DNA of 64,000 nucleotides. It comes from Mesorhizobium_G sp049840935 (GTDB lineage: Bacteria > Pseudomonadota > Alphaproteobacteria > Rhizobiales > Rhizobiaceae). The notes beneath the pieces were generated by a model. That model ran no database searches. It was not told the DNA's origin and saw only the letters and a program-made list of their open reading frames with translations. The position numbers and the translations under genes were made by a program. This document shows positions 45,713-55,454 of the stretch, piece by piece. Position 1 is the first letter of the stretch; each line of letters starts with the position of its first letter. The stretch lies in the NCBI GenBank assembly GCA_049840935.1, contig JASGJA010000005.1:69791-133790 (forward strand), in the 5' to 3' direction.

Positions 45713-46941
45713 TAAACTTTCGACTGCCATTCCGTGAAGATTGCTTTCAGGCTGTCAGGGCTGGCCTTGAGCGCATCGAATTCAGGCGAGAAATCCGTAG
45801 CGAGAATGCGCCGTCCTATCATGTGATCGGCAGGCCGATTGATGGTTTCGATAGCGGTCAGGCGGGGGCCGGCAAAGTGAAACACCGCGAAGCGATTCTC
45901 ATCGGGCGAACCAGCGAGGATATGTCGATCTTCGCGACCCACGAGTCCCACCATCTGGAGCTTCATGTCTCCAATATCCGACCAGAACCAAGGCACGGCA
46001 TCATATTCACCCGCATGGCCGAGGATCGTCTTGGCGGCACGACGTGCCTGATCAGTGGCGTTCTGCACCGATTCCAGACGAACGTCGCTGCCGGTCATCC
46101 AGTGATGGAAGTTCACGCAATCGCCTATGGCAAGAATGTCGTCGCGCGACGTGCGCATAGAGCCATCGACCTTGATGCCATTCGTTACGGCGATACCCGC
46201 GATCTCTGCCAGTTCGACATTTGGGACCACCCCGATTCCGACAATGACCAAACGTGCGGGTATGGTTTCGCCATCGCGCAACTCGACGCCGGTCACGTGG
46301 CCGTCGCTGCCGACAATGCGCTCGATGCCGATATCGGTGCGCACCTCGACGCCGGTTTCCACCAGACGCTTGTGGACATGCGAAGCGATGATCGCCGCCA
46401 CGCCACGACCGAGAACGCGGTGTTGAGCCTCAACCACCGTCACCCGGCGACCTCCGGCATGGAGCGTTGCGGCAATTTCCAGACCGATGAAGCCGCCGCC
46501 GATTACCACGACCTCTTCCGCGCCGTGAGCGGCTTCGCGGATGCGGCGGGCGTCCGCGACGTCGCGCAAGGGCATGACGCCTTCAAGCTGTGCGCCCGGC
46601 AGATTCAAGGTGCGGGGACGCGCGCCGAGGGCGAGAATTGCATGATCGAACTCAAGGGCTTCGCCGCCGGCGAGGTGCAGGCGCTTGCCGTCGATGCGCT
46701 CGACGCGTTCGCCAAGCCGCAGGTCAATATTGTGCGATGCGTAGAAACTTTCGGCGCGCAATATTTGCGGCTCGGCCTTGTCATCCTTGATGAAGGTCTT
46801 GGACAATGGTGGCTTGTGATAGGGTAACTCGCGTTCGTCGCCGACGAGGATGACAGGGCCGTCGTAGCCATCCTCACGCAAACTCGCGGCAGCTTGTACG
46901 CCGCCATGCCCGGTTCCAACGATCACAACGCCATTGGCCAT
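45712..46941 (-). CDS. FAD-dependent ferredoxin/rubredoxin reductase-type oxidoreductase
   Basis: 409 residues. FAD site GVVIVGTGHGGVQAAASLRE, NAD site VVVIGGGFIGLEIAATLHAGG, and the late FAD motif DDILAIGDCVNFHH. Overall order matches putidaredoxin/rhodocoxin reductases (ELPYHKPPLSKTFI is typical). It would pass electrons from NADH to a 2Fe-2S ferredoxin, often for a P450 or Rieske oxygenase; neither is encoded nearby. The ATG lies 160 bases from the divergent MATE gene. Confidence 0.88.
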   Translation of the reverse strand: MANGVVIVGTGHGGVQAAASLREDGYDGPVILVGDERELPYHKPPLSKTFIKDDKAEPQILRAESFYASHNIDLRLGERVERIDGKRLHLAGGEALEFDHAILALGARPRTLNLPGAQLEGVMPLRDVADARRIREAAHGAEEVVVIGGGFIGLEIAATLHAGGRRVTVVEAQHRVLGRGVAAIIASHVHKRLVETGVEVRTDIGIERIVGSDGHVTGVELRDGETIPARLVIVGIGVVPNVELAEIAGIAVTNGIKVDGSMRTSRDDILAIGDCVNFHHWMTGSDVRLESVQNATDQARRAAKTILGHAGEYDAVPWFWSDIGDMKLQMVGLVGREDRHILAGSPDENRFAVFHFAGPRLTAIETINRPADHMIGRRILATDFSPEFDALKASPDSLKAIFTEWQSKV

Positions 46942-47073
46942 CGCTCACTCCCTAAAGTGCAGTTGGGGGTCGCACCAGTTCTTATCCCCTGTCAAGAGCG
47001 AGTCAGCTGGCTCAACAGCGACAGCAACCAGCGTCTTGCGACTTTCAATACCTTCGTTCAGAAGCAGCACTCC

Positions 47074-47090
47074 TGCCGGTTGCACCGGCA
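47074..47090. other. Short perfect stem-loop before the MATE gene
   Basis: TGCCGGT (47074-47080) and ACCGGCA (47084-47090) leave a TGC loop. It sits 46 bases before the preferred MATE start and just before a GGGAGGA sequence. It may be a leader structure or a chance dyad. Confidence 0.35.
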
Positions 47091-47135
47091 TGGGAGGATT
47101 TGAGAGCAGGTTTGGCAATGGACTCAGGGAGCCCC

Positions 47136-48512
47136 ATGACGGCGCAGCCCTGGCGCGGAGAAATTCGCGCCATGCTGGCGCTTGCGTGGCCGATGATCCT
47201 GACCAACCTCGCGCAAGTCGCGATGACCGCAACCGATGTCGCCATTATCGGCCGGCTTGGCCCCGACGCGCTGGCTGCTGGTGCACTTGGCTCGAATCTC
47301 TATTTTGCCGCGCTTATTTTTGGGCTTGGGTTGGCCTATGGCACCGCACCAATGATGGCAGCGGAGCTTGGCCGGAAAAAGCACTCCGTGCGCGACGTGC
47401 GGCGCACCGTACGTCAAGGTCTTTGGCTTTCAGTGCTGGTGTCGATTCCACTCTGGATTCTCCTGTGGAATGGCGAGGCGATACTTCTGGCGATGGGCCA
47501 AAAACCTGAACTCGCCGCGCAGGCGGGCATTTATCTGCGCTGCCTGCAATGGGCGATTTTGCCGTTCTATGGGTACATCGTGCTGCGGTCTTTCATCTCA
47601 GCGCTTGAGCGACCCGGTTGGGCGTTGGCCGTAATGGTTGTGGCAGTGATCCTCAACGCCGTGGGGAACTGGGCGCTGGTTTTTGGACATGCGGGCTTTC
47701 CCAAACTTGGGATTGCCGGATCGGGCATCGCCACCAGCTTTGCTTCCTTCTTCATGTTCGCAGGGCTTGCGACAGTCACGATGATCGAGCGGAAGTTCCG
47801 GCGCTATCAATTGTTCGGGCGCTTCTGGCGAGCGGACTGGCCGCGACTTTGGGCTTTGCTGAAACTGGGTGCGCCGATTTCCGGGATTCTTGCCTTCGAG
47901 GTGACGATCTTCAACGCTGCCGCATTTTTGATGGGGCTGATTGATGCGGTGCAGCTAGCAGCGCACGCGGTCGCGTTGCAGATCGCCTCTGTAACTTTCA
48001 TGGTTCCGCTCGGTATTGGACAAGCGGTTACGGTGCGTGTCGGTCTTGCCTATGGTGCACGCGATGGCGAAGGCGTCAGTCGATCCGGCTGGACGGCGTA
48101 CTGTATCGGAGTTTCGTTCATGGCGGTGATGGCGCTCATGATGGTGGCGCTACCCAAACTATTGATTTCGGCCTTTATCGATGTGTCGGACCCCGCCAAC
48201 GCGCCGGTCATCGCATATGCCATTACCTTCCTCATGTTTGCGGCACTGTTTCAGGTGGCTGACGGCGCGCAAGCCGTTGCGGCCGGAATGCTGCGGGGCT
48301 TGCAAGACACGAAGATGCCCATGCTCTACGCCGCAATCGGCTATTGGGGAATCGGGCTGCCGCTGGGCGTACTGCTCGCGTTTCACTACGGCTTTGAGGG
48401 TGTCGGTATATGGCTCGGACTGTTTATTGGGCTTGCGGTCGTAGCGCTGCTGCTGCTCTATCGCTGGCTGAGACGCGATGCTTTGAGATTGATGGAAAAA
48501 GCTGTTGTCTAA
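47136..48512 (+). CDS. norM: MATE-family multidrug efflux pump (NorM-like)
   Basis: 458 residues from MTAQPWRGEIRAMLALAWPM, whose ATG is preceded by AGGGAG; 47118 (MDSGSP) is an alternative start. Twelve helices. WPMILTNLAQVAMTATDVAII is the MATE first helix, and the second half repeats it as LGAPISGILAFEVTIFNAAAF. PLGIGQAVTVRVGLAYGA is the conserved end of helix 8. It expels cationic drugs with sodium or proton antiport. Confidence 0.9.
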   Translation: MTAQPWRGEIRAMLALAWPMILTNLAQVAMTATDVAIIGRLGPDALAAGALGSNLYFAALIFGLGLAYGTAPMMAAELGRKKHSVRDVRRTVRQGLWLSVLVSIPLWILLWNGEAILLAMGQKPELAAQAGIYLRCLQWAILPFYGYIVLRSFISALERPGWALAVMVVAVILNAVGNWALVFGHAGFPKLGIAGSGIATSFASFFMFAGLATVTMIERKFRRYQLFGRFWRADWPRLWALLKLGAPISGILAFEVTIFNAAAFLMGLIDAVQLAAHAVALQIASVTFMVPLGIGQAVTVRVGLAYGARDGEGVSRSGWTAYCIGVSFMAVMALMMVALPKLLISAFIDVSDPANAPVIAYAITFLMFAALFQVADGAQAVAAGMLRGLQDTKMPMLYAAIGYWGIGLPLGVLLAFHYGFEGVGIWLGLFIGLAVVALLLLYRWLRRDALRLMEKAVV

Positions 48513-48561
48513 AACGCGTTTTCTCTACAAAGCTGCATGGTGTTGCGCGACCTGAGGGAGT

Positions 48562-49869
48562 TTGATGCCCACAACCGATATCGCCCGCAGGGTCTATGAT
48601 CACGCGTGGAAGCTTGATCCAATCGTTCGCAGCCTGCTGGATACAGATTTCTACAAGCTGCTCATGCTGCAGATGATCTGGGGCATGTACCCCAAAGTCA
48701 ACGCCACCTTCTCGCTTATCAATCGCACGACGAAAGTTAAGCTTGCGAAGGAGATCGACGAGCAGGAATTGCGTGAGCAGTTGGACCACGCCCGGACCGT
48801 CCGCATAACCAAAAAAGAGATGATTTGGCTGGCTGGTAACAGCTTCTATGGTCGTAAGCAGATTTTCGAGCCGGAGTTCCTTGCATGGCTGGAGAATTTT
48901 CAGCTTCCCGAATATCGGCTGGAACGCGTTGGCGACCAATATGAGCTGGAATTTCCCGGACCATGGATGCACACATCCATGTGGGAGATACCCGCGCTGG
49001 CGATTATTAATGAGCTGCGCTCCCGCTCAGCGATGAAGAAGTTTGGCCCGTTTGAGCTGGACGTGCTTTATGCGCGCGCCAAGGCGAAGATGTGGGAAAA
49101 GACCGAGCGCCTGAAAAAGCTTCCGGGCATCAAGATTTCGGATTTCGGAACGCGCCGCAGGCATAGCTTCCTGTGGCAACGCTGGTGCGTGGAAGCGCTG
49201 AAGGAAGGCATAGGCGAAGCATTTACTGGCACGAGCAATGTGCTGCTGGCGATGGACAATGATCTGGAAGCGCTCGGCACCAATGCGCACGAGTTGCCAA
49301 TGGTTTTTGCGGCACTGACCGATAATGACGAAGATTTGAAAAAGTCGCCCTATCGTGTGCTGCAGGATTGGCAGCGCTATTATGGCGGCAATTTGCTGAT
49401 TGTGCTGCCAGATGCATTCGGCACGGACGCTTTTCTGCGGGACGCGCCGAACTGGGTGGCCGACTGGACCGGTTTCCGCCCCGACAGCGCACCGCCAATA
49501 GAAGGCGGCGAACGCATTATCCGCTGGTGGAAAGAGAAAGGCGTCGACCCAACGAAAAAGCTGTTGATCTTCTCGGACGGTCTCGACGTGGATACCATCA
49601 TCAAGACATATGAACACTTTGACGGTAAGGTGCGCATGAGCTTCGGCTGGGGAACGAACCTGACAAATGATTTCGAAGATTGCGCACCACGTCCGACAAG
49701 CCAGTTGGATGCGATTTCACTGGTGTGCAAGGTGACGGAAGCGAATGGGCGACCGGTAGTGAAGCTTTCCGACAATCCCGAAAAAGCCACCGGCGACCCC
49801 AAGGAAATCAAACGCTACATACGCCTTTTCGGCGAAAGCGGCAGGGTCAGGCAGAAGGTCTGGGTGTGA
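48562..49869 (+). CDS. pncB: Nicotinate phosphoribosyltransferase
   Basis: 435 residues with a GAGGGAG ribosome site. LLDTDFYKLLMLQMIWGMYP at the N-terminus, ISDFGTRRRHSFLWQRW, and the phosphoribosyl-binding ILIFSDGLDVDTI-like stretch (LLIFSDGLDVDTIIKT) followed by FGWGTNLTND are all diagnostic. It joins nicotinate to phosphoribosyl diphosphate in the salvage route to NAD. The next gene begins 29 bases after its stop. Confidence 0.96.
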   Translation: MMPTTDIARRVYDHAWKLDPIVRSLLDTDFYKLLMLQMIWGMYPKVNATFSLINRTTKVKLAKEIDEQELREQLDHARTVRITKKEMIWLAGNSFYGRKQIFEPEFLAWLENFQLPEYRLERVGDQYELEFPGPWMHTSMWEIPALAIINELRSRSAMKKFGPFELDVLYARAKAKMWEKTERLKKLPGIKISDFGTRRRHSFLWQRWCVEALKEGIGEAFTGTSNVLLAMDNDLEALGTNAHELPMVFAALTDNDEDLKKSPYRVLQDWQRYYGGNLLIVLPDAFGTDAFLRDAPNWVADWTGFRPDSAPPIEGGERIIRWWKEKGVDPTKKLLIFSDGLDVDTIIKTYEHFDGKVRMSFGWGTNLTNDFEDCAPRPTSQLDAISLVCKVTEANGRPVVKLSDNPEKATGDPKEIKRYIRLFGESGRVRQKVWV

Positions 49870-49898
49870 CCAAGACTGGCTGCTTTCTGGAAATTGTG

Positions 49899-51296
49899 AT
49901 GCGTTTCAAACTTGTTTTTTTTGCTTGGCTGGCGTGCGTCCTGTCGCCGGACGTGGCTTTTGCCCATGCGTCGGAGCGCGGGCATGTTCTGCTTTTGCCG
50001 ACCGGCTATTACCTCGCAGGCGGGGCTTTTGCAGTGGTCGCAAGCTTTGCGATTCTGTTTTTCCTGAAGCCTGCGGCGCTTGATACCTACAGAAATTTTT
50101 GCTTGCCGCTTTGGCGTTCGCCCGAACGCCTGCGGATACTAACGAGTGCACTATCTTTCTTGCTCTTTATCGCTCTGGTGGCCGCAGGGTTGCGCGGCAG
50201 CCCCGATCCTACACATAACCCGTTGCCATTGACCATCTGGACGTTGCTGTGGGTCGGCGTGCCATTGGCGCAGGGTCTGTTAGGAAATATCTGGCGCTGG
50301 ATCGATCCATGGTATGCGCCGTGCCTTGCTGTGCAAAAACTCACGCGTACAGCAGAACGCGCATTTGATGAAGGCAAGGCAAACTATCTTCCAGCGGTTT
50401 TCTTGTTCGCCGCATTTGCGTGGTTTGAACTGATTTATATTGCTCCAGAAGACCCGCGACGCCTCGCCATCGTCTCGTTCTCATACTGGATCGTTACCTT
50501 TGTTTTCGCCGTGTTGTTTGGTCACGAGAAATGGACCAGACAGGGTGAATTTCTCACCGTGTTTTTCTCTATGATCGCGCGATTCGGAGTCATACAGCCG
50601 TCCAAGGAAAAGCCCGAAACGGTGGAGTTACGATTGCCCGGAGCGGGGGTAGCGGAAGCGAGAGCGTTGCCAATGAGTGGCGTCGTATTTCTGCTCGCGA
50701 ACCTCGCTGCAGTGTCTTTCGACGGCTTTTCCAGGACGTTCCTCTGGTTGGGAAGCATTGGAATAAATCCGCTGGAGTTTCCGGGACGTTCGGCAGTGAC
50801 CGTGCCAAATAGCATCGGGCTTTTCGCGGTGATGATCGCGTTTCCAATTGTTTTCGCTCTGCTGGTTCGCGCGGGTGAACGGATGGCAGGTGAGAACAAC
50901 CGAGAGGCTATCGGCTTGTTGGTCTGGTCGATCGTTCCGATAGCACTGGCCTATCACTTCGCGCATTATTTGACTTCATTTCTGGTCGATGGACAGGCGG
51001 CGTTTATCGCGCTTTCCGATCCATTTGCGCGCGGGTGGAATCTGCTCGGTCTGAGTGGACGTCATCTGGAGGCGGGCATCGTGATGGGTCACGATGCGGC
51101 GTGGATGTTGTGGAATGCCGTGTCGCTTGCGATTATCGCAGGGCATGTGCTCGCCGTGCTTATAGCGCACATGCTTGCAATCCGCCTTTACGGCCAGACG
51201 CGCACCGCGACAATCAGCCAGTTGCCGCTCGCGGTTCTCATGGTCGGCTATACGTTGCTCGGCTTGTGGTTACTTTCCACACCGTCAGCAGGTTAG
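49899..51296 (+). CDS. Polytopic membrane protein of unknown function
   Basis: 465 residues from MRFKLVFFAWLACVLSPDVAF, which has a signal-peptide-like start ending AFAHA. About 11 hydrophobic segments follow. Relatives in rhizobia are sometimes annotated as fenitrothion hydrolase, but I see no hydrolase motif. Between pncB and an ABC importer, co-directional with both, it may help with import or processing of the same solute; this is inference. Confidence 0.72.
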   Translation: MRFKLVFFAWLACVLSPDVAFAHASERGHVLLLPTGYYLAGGAFAVVASFAILFFLKPAALDTYRNFCLPLWRSPERLRILTSALSFLLFIALVAAGLRGSPDPTHNPLPLTIWTLLWVGVPLAQGLLGNIWRWIDPWYAPCLAVQKLTRTAERAFDEGKANYLPAVFLFAAFAWFELIYIAPEDPRRLAIVSFSYWIVTFVFAVLFGHEKWTRQGEFLTVFFSMIARFGVIQPSKEKPETVELRLPGAGVAEARALPMSGVVFLLANLAAVSFDGFSRTFLWLGSIGINPLEFPGRSAVTVPNSIGLFAVMIAFPIVFALLVRAGERMAGENNREAIGLLVWSIVPIALAYHFAHYLTSFLVDGQAAFIALSDPFARGWNLLGLSGRHLEAGIVMGHDAAWMLWNAVSLAIIAGHVLAVLIAHMLAIRLYGQTRTATISQLPLAVLMVGYTLLGLWLLSTPSAG

Positions 51297-51394
51297 AGCG
51301 CTTGCGACCGCGCGTCATTGTGCTCTAATGGCAATTCAGGACTGACACGGCGTGACCGTGCAGACATGCCAACAAAAAACAACAGGGGAACGGC

Positions 51395-52696
51395 ATGACG
51401 AAGAAGTCATCAATTATCCTTCCATCGACCTCCATTTCACGCCGCGACGCGTTGAAGGGAATTGCAGCGGCCGGCACGCTCGCCACCGCGCCGGGTTTCG
51501 TGCGCTACGCGCAGGCGCAAAGCTCTGCGCCAATCAAGATTGGCTTTCAGGCGCACAAGACCGGTATCGGCGCGGCCTATGGGCGTTGGTATGAGCGCAC
51601 CACTGCGGCGGCCGTGAAAGCGATCAACGCTGCTGGCGGCATCAATGGCCGTCCAGTTGAAATCGTGACCGAAGACGACGGCACCGACCCCAAGCGCGGC
51701 GCCGAGGTGGTTGCCAAGCTTGCCACTCAGCATCAATGCGATGTCGTTTATGGTACGCTGTTCAGCCATGTCGTCGTGGCTTCTGCGCCCGTCGCGGGCG
51801 AATTGAAAATTCCGTATTTTGTGGTGAGCGAGGGTTATCACGTCGCCTCCGGCAAGATGAACCGCTACTGCTTCCAGCCGGGCATTACCGATGTGCGCTC
51901 ACAGGTGACTGCAATGGCACCGTGGGTTTCGGGAAATCTCGGAAAGAAGGTCACCATGATCTTCCCGGATTACGCGTTCGGCCACGACCATCGTGACTAT
52001 TTCACCCCTGCGATCAAGACGGCAGGAGGCGAGGTCATCGCGCAGATCCCAATCCCGCCGACAGAGAGCAGCTTCACGAAATACTTCCCGCAGATTCCGG
52101 CGGAAACCGAGGTTCTCTATCACGTGATGGTCGGACCGGCTGTGCTGACATTCGTGAAGGAACTTGGCGAATTCTACGGTTCCAACAAGCCGCAGCTTTT
52201 CGGCTTTATCGACTCGCTGGAAGCGGTGGACATCAACAGCCCCGGCCTTGAGTTCCTCGACGGCTCGCATTTCTGGGAAGGCTCGCCGCGCTATACGCAG
52301 GCAAATGATTCCGAGGCAATGAAGGCTTATCGCGCGGCGGTCGGGATTGACGACAATGGTGCGGCAGTTGGCGACCCCAAAGACGTTTCGACAGCAGCAC
52401 ATATGTTCGGTTGCTGGGAAACGCTCTACGTCATCAAGCAGGCGATGGAAGCGGCGGGCTATCAAGGGCCGGCGGACCGCGCCAAACTCATCGAGGCGAC
52501 AGAGGCGATTCAGGGCTTCGAGGAAGGACCGGAACACCCACAAGGCGACAAGATATTCGACGGCAGATTGCATCAGGTCTATGGCCACCAGAACATTTCA
52601 AAGGTGGAAGGCGGCAAGCTGACGGTCGTGCATCGCACCGAGATCAAGGACGGCATGTACGAAGCCGAAGGCGACTACACACAGCAGGCTTTGTAA
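51395..52696 (+). CDS. ABC importer substrate-binding protein, branched-chain amino acid/amide type
   Basis: 433 residues after an AGGGGAA ribosome site. Twin-arginine signal SISRRDALKGIAAAGTLAT ending YAQA, so it is exported folded. The mature part starts IKIGFQAHKTGIGAAYGRWY and has INAAGGINGRPVEIVTEDDG, the family 5 (Leu/Ile/Val, amide, urea) core. The ligand is unknown; the family also binds aromatic acids and amides. It is first in a set with two permeases and two ATPases, but a 177-base gap with a palindromic repeat follows. Confidence 0.88.
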   Translation: MTKKSSIILPSTSISRRDALKGIAAAGTLATAPGFVRYAQAQSSAPIKIGFQAHKTGIGAAYGRWYERTTAAAVKAINAAGGINGRPVEIVTEDDGTDPKRGAEVVAKLATQHQCDVVYGTLFSHVVVASAPVAGELKIPYFVVSEGYHVASGKMNRYCFQPGITDVRSQVTAMAPWVSGNLGKKVTMIFPDYAFGHDHRDYFTPAIKTAGGEVIAQIPIPPTESSFTKYFPQIPAETEVLYHVMVGPAVLTFVKELGEFYGSNKPQLFGFIDSLEAVDINSPGLEFLDGSHFWEGSPRYTQANDSEAMKAYRAAVGIDDNGAAVGDPKDVSTAAHMFGCWETLYVIKQAMEAAGYQGPADRAKLIEATEAIQGFEEGPEHPQGDKIFDGRLHQVYGHQNISKVEGGKLTVVHRTEIKDGMYEAEGDYTQQAL

Positions 52697-52732
52697 TGGC
52701 CGGGGTAGTGGAGGATTCAATTTCTGTGTTGG

Positions 52733-52827
52733 AACCCCCACCCCTTACCCCTCCCCTCAAGGGGGAGGGGAAACACACATGTTCGTTTCTCAATACCCTT
52801 CCCCCGTGAGGTTAAGGGTTGGGGGTA
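52733..52827. repeat. Nested palindromic intergenic repeat in the ABC importer operon
   Basis: An outer dyad pairs ACCCCCACCCCTTA with TAAGGGTTGGGGGT (a few mismatches). Inside its left half lies a perfect nine-pair hairpin, CCCCTCCCC (52748-52756) with GGGGAGGGG (52762-52770). The element has no coding capacity and splits the binding-protein gene from the permease genes, where it may lower downstream expression or protect the upstream message from decay. It resembles dispersed palindromic elements of rhizobial genomes. Confidence 0.75.
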
Positions 52828-52873
52828 GCAGCACTTCAGCATTGTTCCCTGCTGTCTACGGTGCCTGAGCCGC

Positions 52874-53755
52874 ATGGGATTTGGGCCGCATCTGTTGCTG
52901 GCAACGCTTGAAGGGTTGGTGACAGCCGCCGTTCTCGCGTTGACGGCGCTGGGCCTCTCGCTCGTGTTCGGCGTCATGCGCATCGTGAATGTTGCGCATG
53001 GCGAGTTTTTCATGCTCGGCGCGGTGGTTGCGTGGGGCGTTGCTTCCATGGTGACTGGCAATCCAGCCTTGGGCTTCGTTGCGGCATTGATTGTCAGTCC
53101 GCTGGTGGTCGGAGCTGTCGCTTTCCTTTCGGAACGGTTGGTGTTGCGGCGGCTTGAGTACAATCCAGAAGCGACAATCGTTGCCACAATCGGATTGCTC
53201 TATATCATCCAGCAGGCAGCGCTTACCTTCTATGGTCCCGAAGCACGGCCCGTGGAAGCGCCGTTCAATTTTCGCATCCAATTCCCGTGGTTCGGCTATT
53301 CCGGTTATAAGCTGTTCGTGATCGCCGCCGCGATAGTGCTGCTCATGATTGTGTGGCTGGTGCTGACGCGTACGCGTATCGGTCTCATCATGCGGGCAAC
53401 GCAGATCGACCGCGAGATGGCGCGTGCTTTCGCTATACCCGTCGAACGGGTCTATGCGGGCGTATTCGCGCTAGGCGCGATGTTGGCAGCCATCGCTGCC
53501 GTATTGATCGTGCCAATCCAGCAAGCGCACTATCTGATGGGCCTCGACCCTCTGCTGCTGTCGTTTATCGTTGTGATTATCGGTGGGCTTGGTTCGCTGC
53601 GTGGCACGTTGGTCGCTGCGCTGATAATCGGCGTTTCGGACGGCATCATCGCGATGTTCTTTTCGCCGACGCTTGCAAAGATGATTGCCACCGCCGCCGT
53701 CGCGCTGGTGCTGGTGTTCCGCCCGCAAGGGCTGTTCGGAACCGCGCCGCGATGA
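52874..53755 (+). CDS. livH: Branched-chain amino acid-type ABC transporter permease
   Basis: 293 residues, about eight helices. ALTALGLSLVFGVMRIVNVAHGEFFMLG is the LivH signature region in outline (key part LVFGVMRIVNVAHGEFF). The coupling loop contains RAFAIPVERVYAGVFALGA. It forms the inner-membrane channel together with the next gene's product; the two genes overlap as ATGA. Confidence 0.92.
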   Translation: MGFGPHLLLATLEGLVTAAVLALTALGLSLVFGVMRIVNVAHGEFFMLGAVVAWGVASMVTGNPALGFVAALIVSPLVVGAVAFLSERLVLRRLEYNPEATIVATIGLLYIIQQAALTFYGPEARPVEAPFNFRIQFPWFGYSGYKLFVIAAAIVLLMIVWLVLTRTRIGLIMRATQIDREMARAFAIPVERVYAGVFALGAMLAAIAAVLIVPIQQAHYLMGLDPLLLSFIVVIIGGLGSLRGTLVAALIIGVSDGIIAMFFSPTLAKMIATAAVALVLVFRPQGLFGTAPR

Positions 53756-54729
53756 ATTTCGGCAAGCAGATCATACTGCATATAGCGGTGATCGCGCTTC
53801 TGGCGGCGCTGGATTATGTGCTGCCTGCCTATCATCAAGGCGTGTTCGCGCGGATCATGGTGCTGGCCGTGTTTGCGATGGGCTATAATCTGCTGTTTGG
53901 CTATACGGGCCTGCTTAGCCTCGGCCATGCGATGTTTTTCGCTGCGGGGCTGTATGGCGCGGGGATGACCGTCTATCATCTTGGCTGGACGCTGCCACTT
54001 GCCTTTGTGGCGGGCATTGGCTGTGCGGCTGTTCTGGCGCTGGTCATTGGTCTGCTGGCGCTGCGCACGACCGGCGTCGCGTTCATGATCGTAACCATGA
54101 TGTTTGCGCAGGTGCTGTATCTCGCGACGCTGTATTTCGGTCAATGGACGCGCGGCGATGAGGGCATAGTGTTGCCTCAACCGACGCGATTGGTCGAGTT
54201 TGCCGGGCTTCACTTCGACTTTTCGAACCCGGTGACGCGCTATTATACGGCGCTGGTGTTATTTGCGACGGTGCTGCTCATATCGCTCGGAATTGTGCGC
54301 TCACGCTTCGGGCGCGTGCTGGTTGCTATCCGCGAAAATGAAGATCGTACGCGGATGCTTGGCTACAATGTGTTCGCGAACAAGCTGGCGGCTGTCGTTG
54401 TTTCCGGAGCAATTTCCGGCGCGGCGGGCGCCGCTTACGCGCTTCTGTTTGGCTATGTTGGCTCGACCTTCGCGTCGGTGCAATATTCAATCCTGCCGCT
54501 GTTATGGGTGCTGTTGGGCGGAGCATCGACCACGCTTGGCCCGCTGCTCGGAACCGTGCTGATGTACTATCTGGTCGACTTTTCCAGCGATGTGCTTGCT
54601 CGTGCGGTGCCGGACTGGAACTTCTCCTACCTCGGCGTTGTCGGCATAGCTCTGATCGCGCTGGTTTTATTTTTCCCCAAGGGCATTTTAGGAACAATCC
54701 GGGCACATTGGGCGAGGTGGCTTCCATGA
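53752..54729 (+). CDS. livM: Branched-chain amino acid-type ABC transporter permease
   Basis: 325 residues from MNFGKQIILHIAVIALL. About nine helices; NLLFGYTGLLSLGHAMFFA is the LivM signature, RENEDRTRMLGYNVFANKLA the coupling loop, and KGILGTI near the end is conserved. It overlaps livH and livG by four bases each. Partner of LivH. Confidence 0.92.
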   Translation: MNFGKQIILHIAVIALLAALDYVLPAYHQGVFARIMVLAVFAMGYNLLFGYTGLLSLGHAMFFAAGLYGAGMTVYHLGWTLPLAFVAGIGCAAVLALVIGLLALRTTGVAFMIVTMMFAQVLYLATLYFGQWTRGDEGIVLPQPTRLVEFAGLHFDFSNPVTRYYTALVLFATVLLISLGIVRSRFGRVLVAIRENEDRTRMLGYNVFANKLAAVVVSGAISGAAGAAYALLFGYVGSTFASVQYSILPLLWVLLGGASTTLGPLLGTVLMYYLVDFSSDVLARAVPDWNFSYLGVVGIALIALVLFFPKGILGTIRAHWARWLP

Positions 54730-55454
54730 AGCCGCTGCTGATCGCGCGCAATCTTTCGCGGCATTTTGGCGGGCTGAAGGCCGTCGATATGGTGGATTTC
54801 TCGGTGAACCCCGGCGAGGTGCGCGCCGTGATCGGGCCGAACGGCGCGGGCAAGACAACGCTCGTTAGCCTGTTGTGTGGACGGATAGAGCCGAGTTCCG
54901 GCGTAATCGGGTTCAATGGCGAAGATATTACCCGCGTACCCGCGCATATTCGCGTGCGGATGGGTATCGCCTACACATTCCAGATAACCAGCATTTTCCC
55001 GAACCTGACCGTTTACGACAATGTCGCGCTGGCAGCGCAGCGCACCTTGACGGATGGGCGCTCTCGCAAAGCGCTGGATGCAAGCGTTCGTGATGCAATG
55101 CTGCATGTTGGATTGACCGAGCGGGCATCAATGCCCGCCGCCGCGCTTTCCTATGGCCATCAACGCCTTCTCGAAATCGCGATGGGACTGGCGTTGCACC
55201 CTCGCCTGCTGATCCTCGACGAACCCACTCAGGGGCTTTCCGACGGCGAGATAAAGGATTTTATCAAGCTGGTGCGCGACATTCGCAAGGAAACGACTGT
55301 GTTGCTGATCGAGCACAATATGGATGTCGTGATGCGGCTGGCCGACCGCATAACTGTCATGGAAAATGGTCGCATTCTTGCCGAGGGAGCGCCGCGCTCA
55401 ATTCGTGCGAACGCAAAGGTGCAGCAAGCCTATCTGGGAACCGCCGATGGCTGA
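54726..55454 (+). CDS. livG: Branched-chain amino acid-type ABC transporter ATPase
   Basis: 242 residues. Walker A IGPNGAGKTTLVSLLCG, Q-loop AYTFQITSIF, signature-like ALSYGHQRLLEIA (LSYG instead of LSGG, normal in LivG), Walker B LLILDEPTQGLSD, switch His IEHNMDVV. It energises import. Overlaps livM and livF. Confidence 0.93.
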   Translation: MKPLLIARNLSRHFGGLKAVDMVDFSVNPGEVRAVIGPNGAGKTTLVSLLCGRIEPSSGVIGFNGEDITRVPAHIRVRMGIAYTFQITSIFPNLTVYDNVALAAQRTLTDGRSRKALDASVRDAMLHVGLTERASMPAAALSYGHQRLLEIAMGLALHPRLLILDEPTQGLSDGEIKDFIKLVRDIRKETTVLLIEHNMDVVMRLADRITVMENGRILAEGAPRSIRANAKVQQAYLGTADG

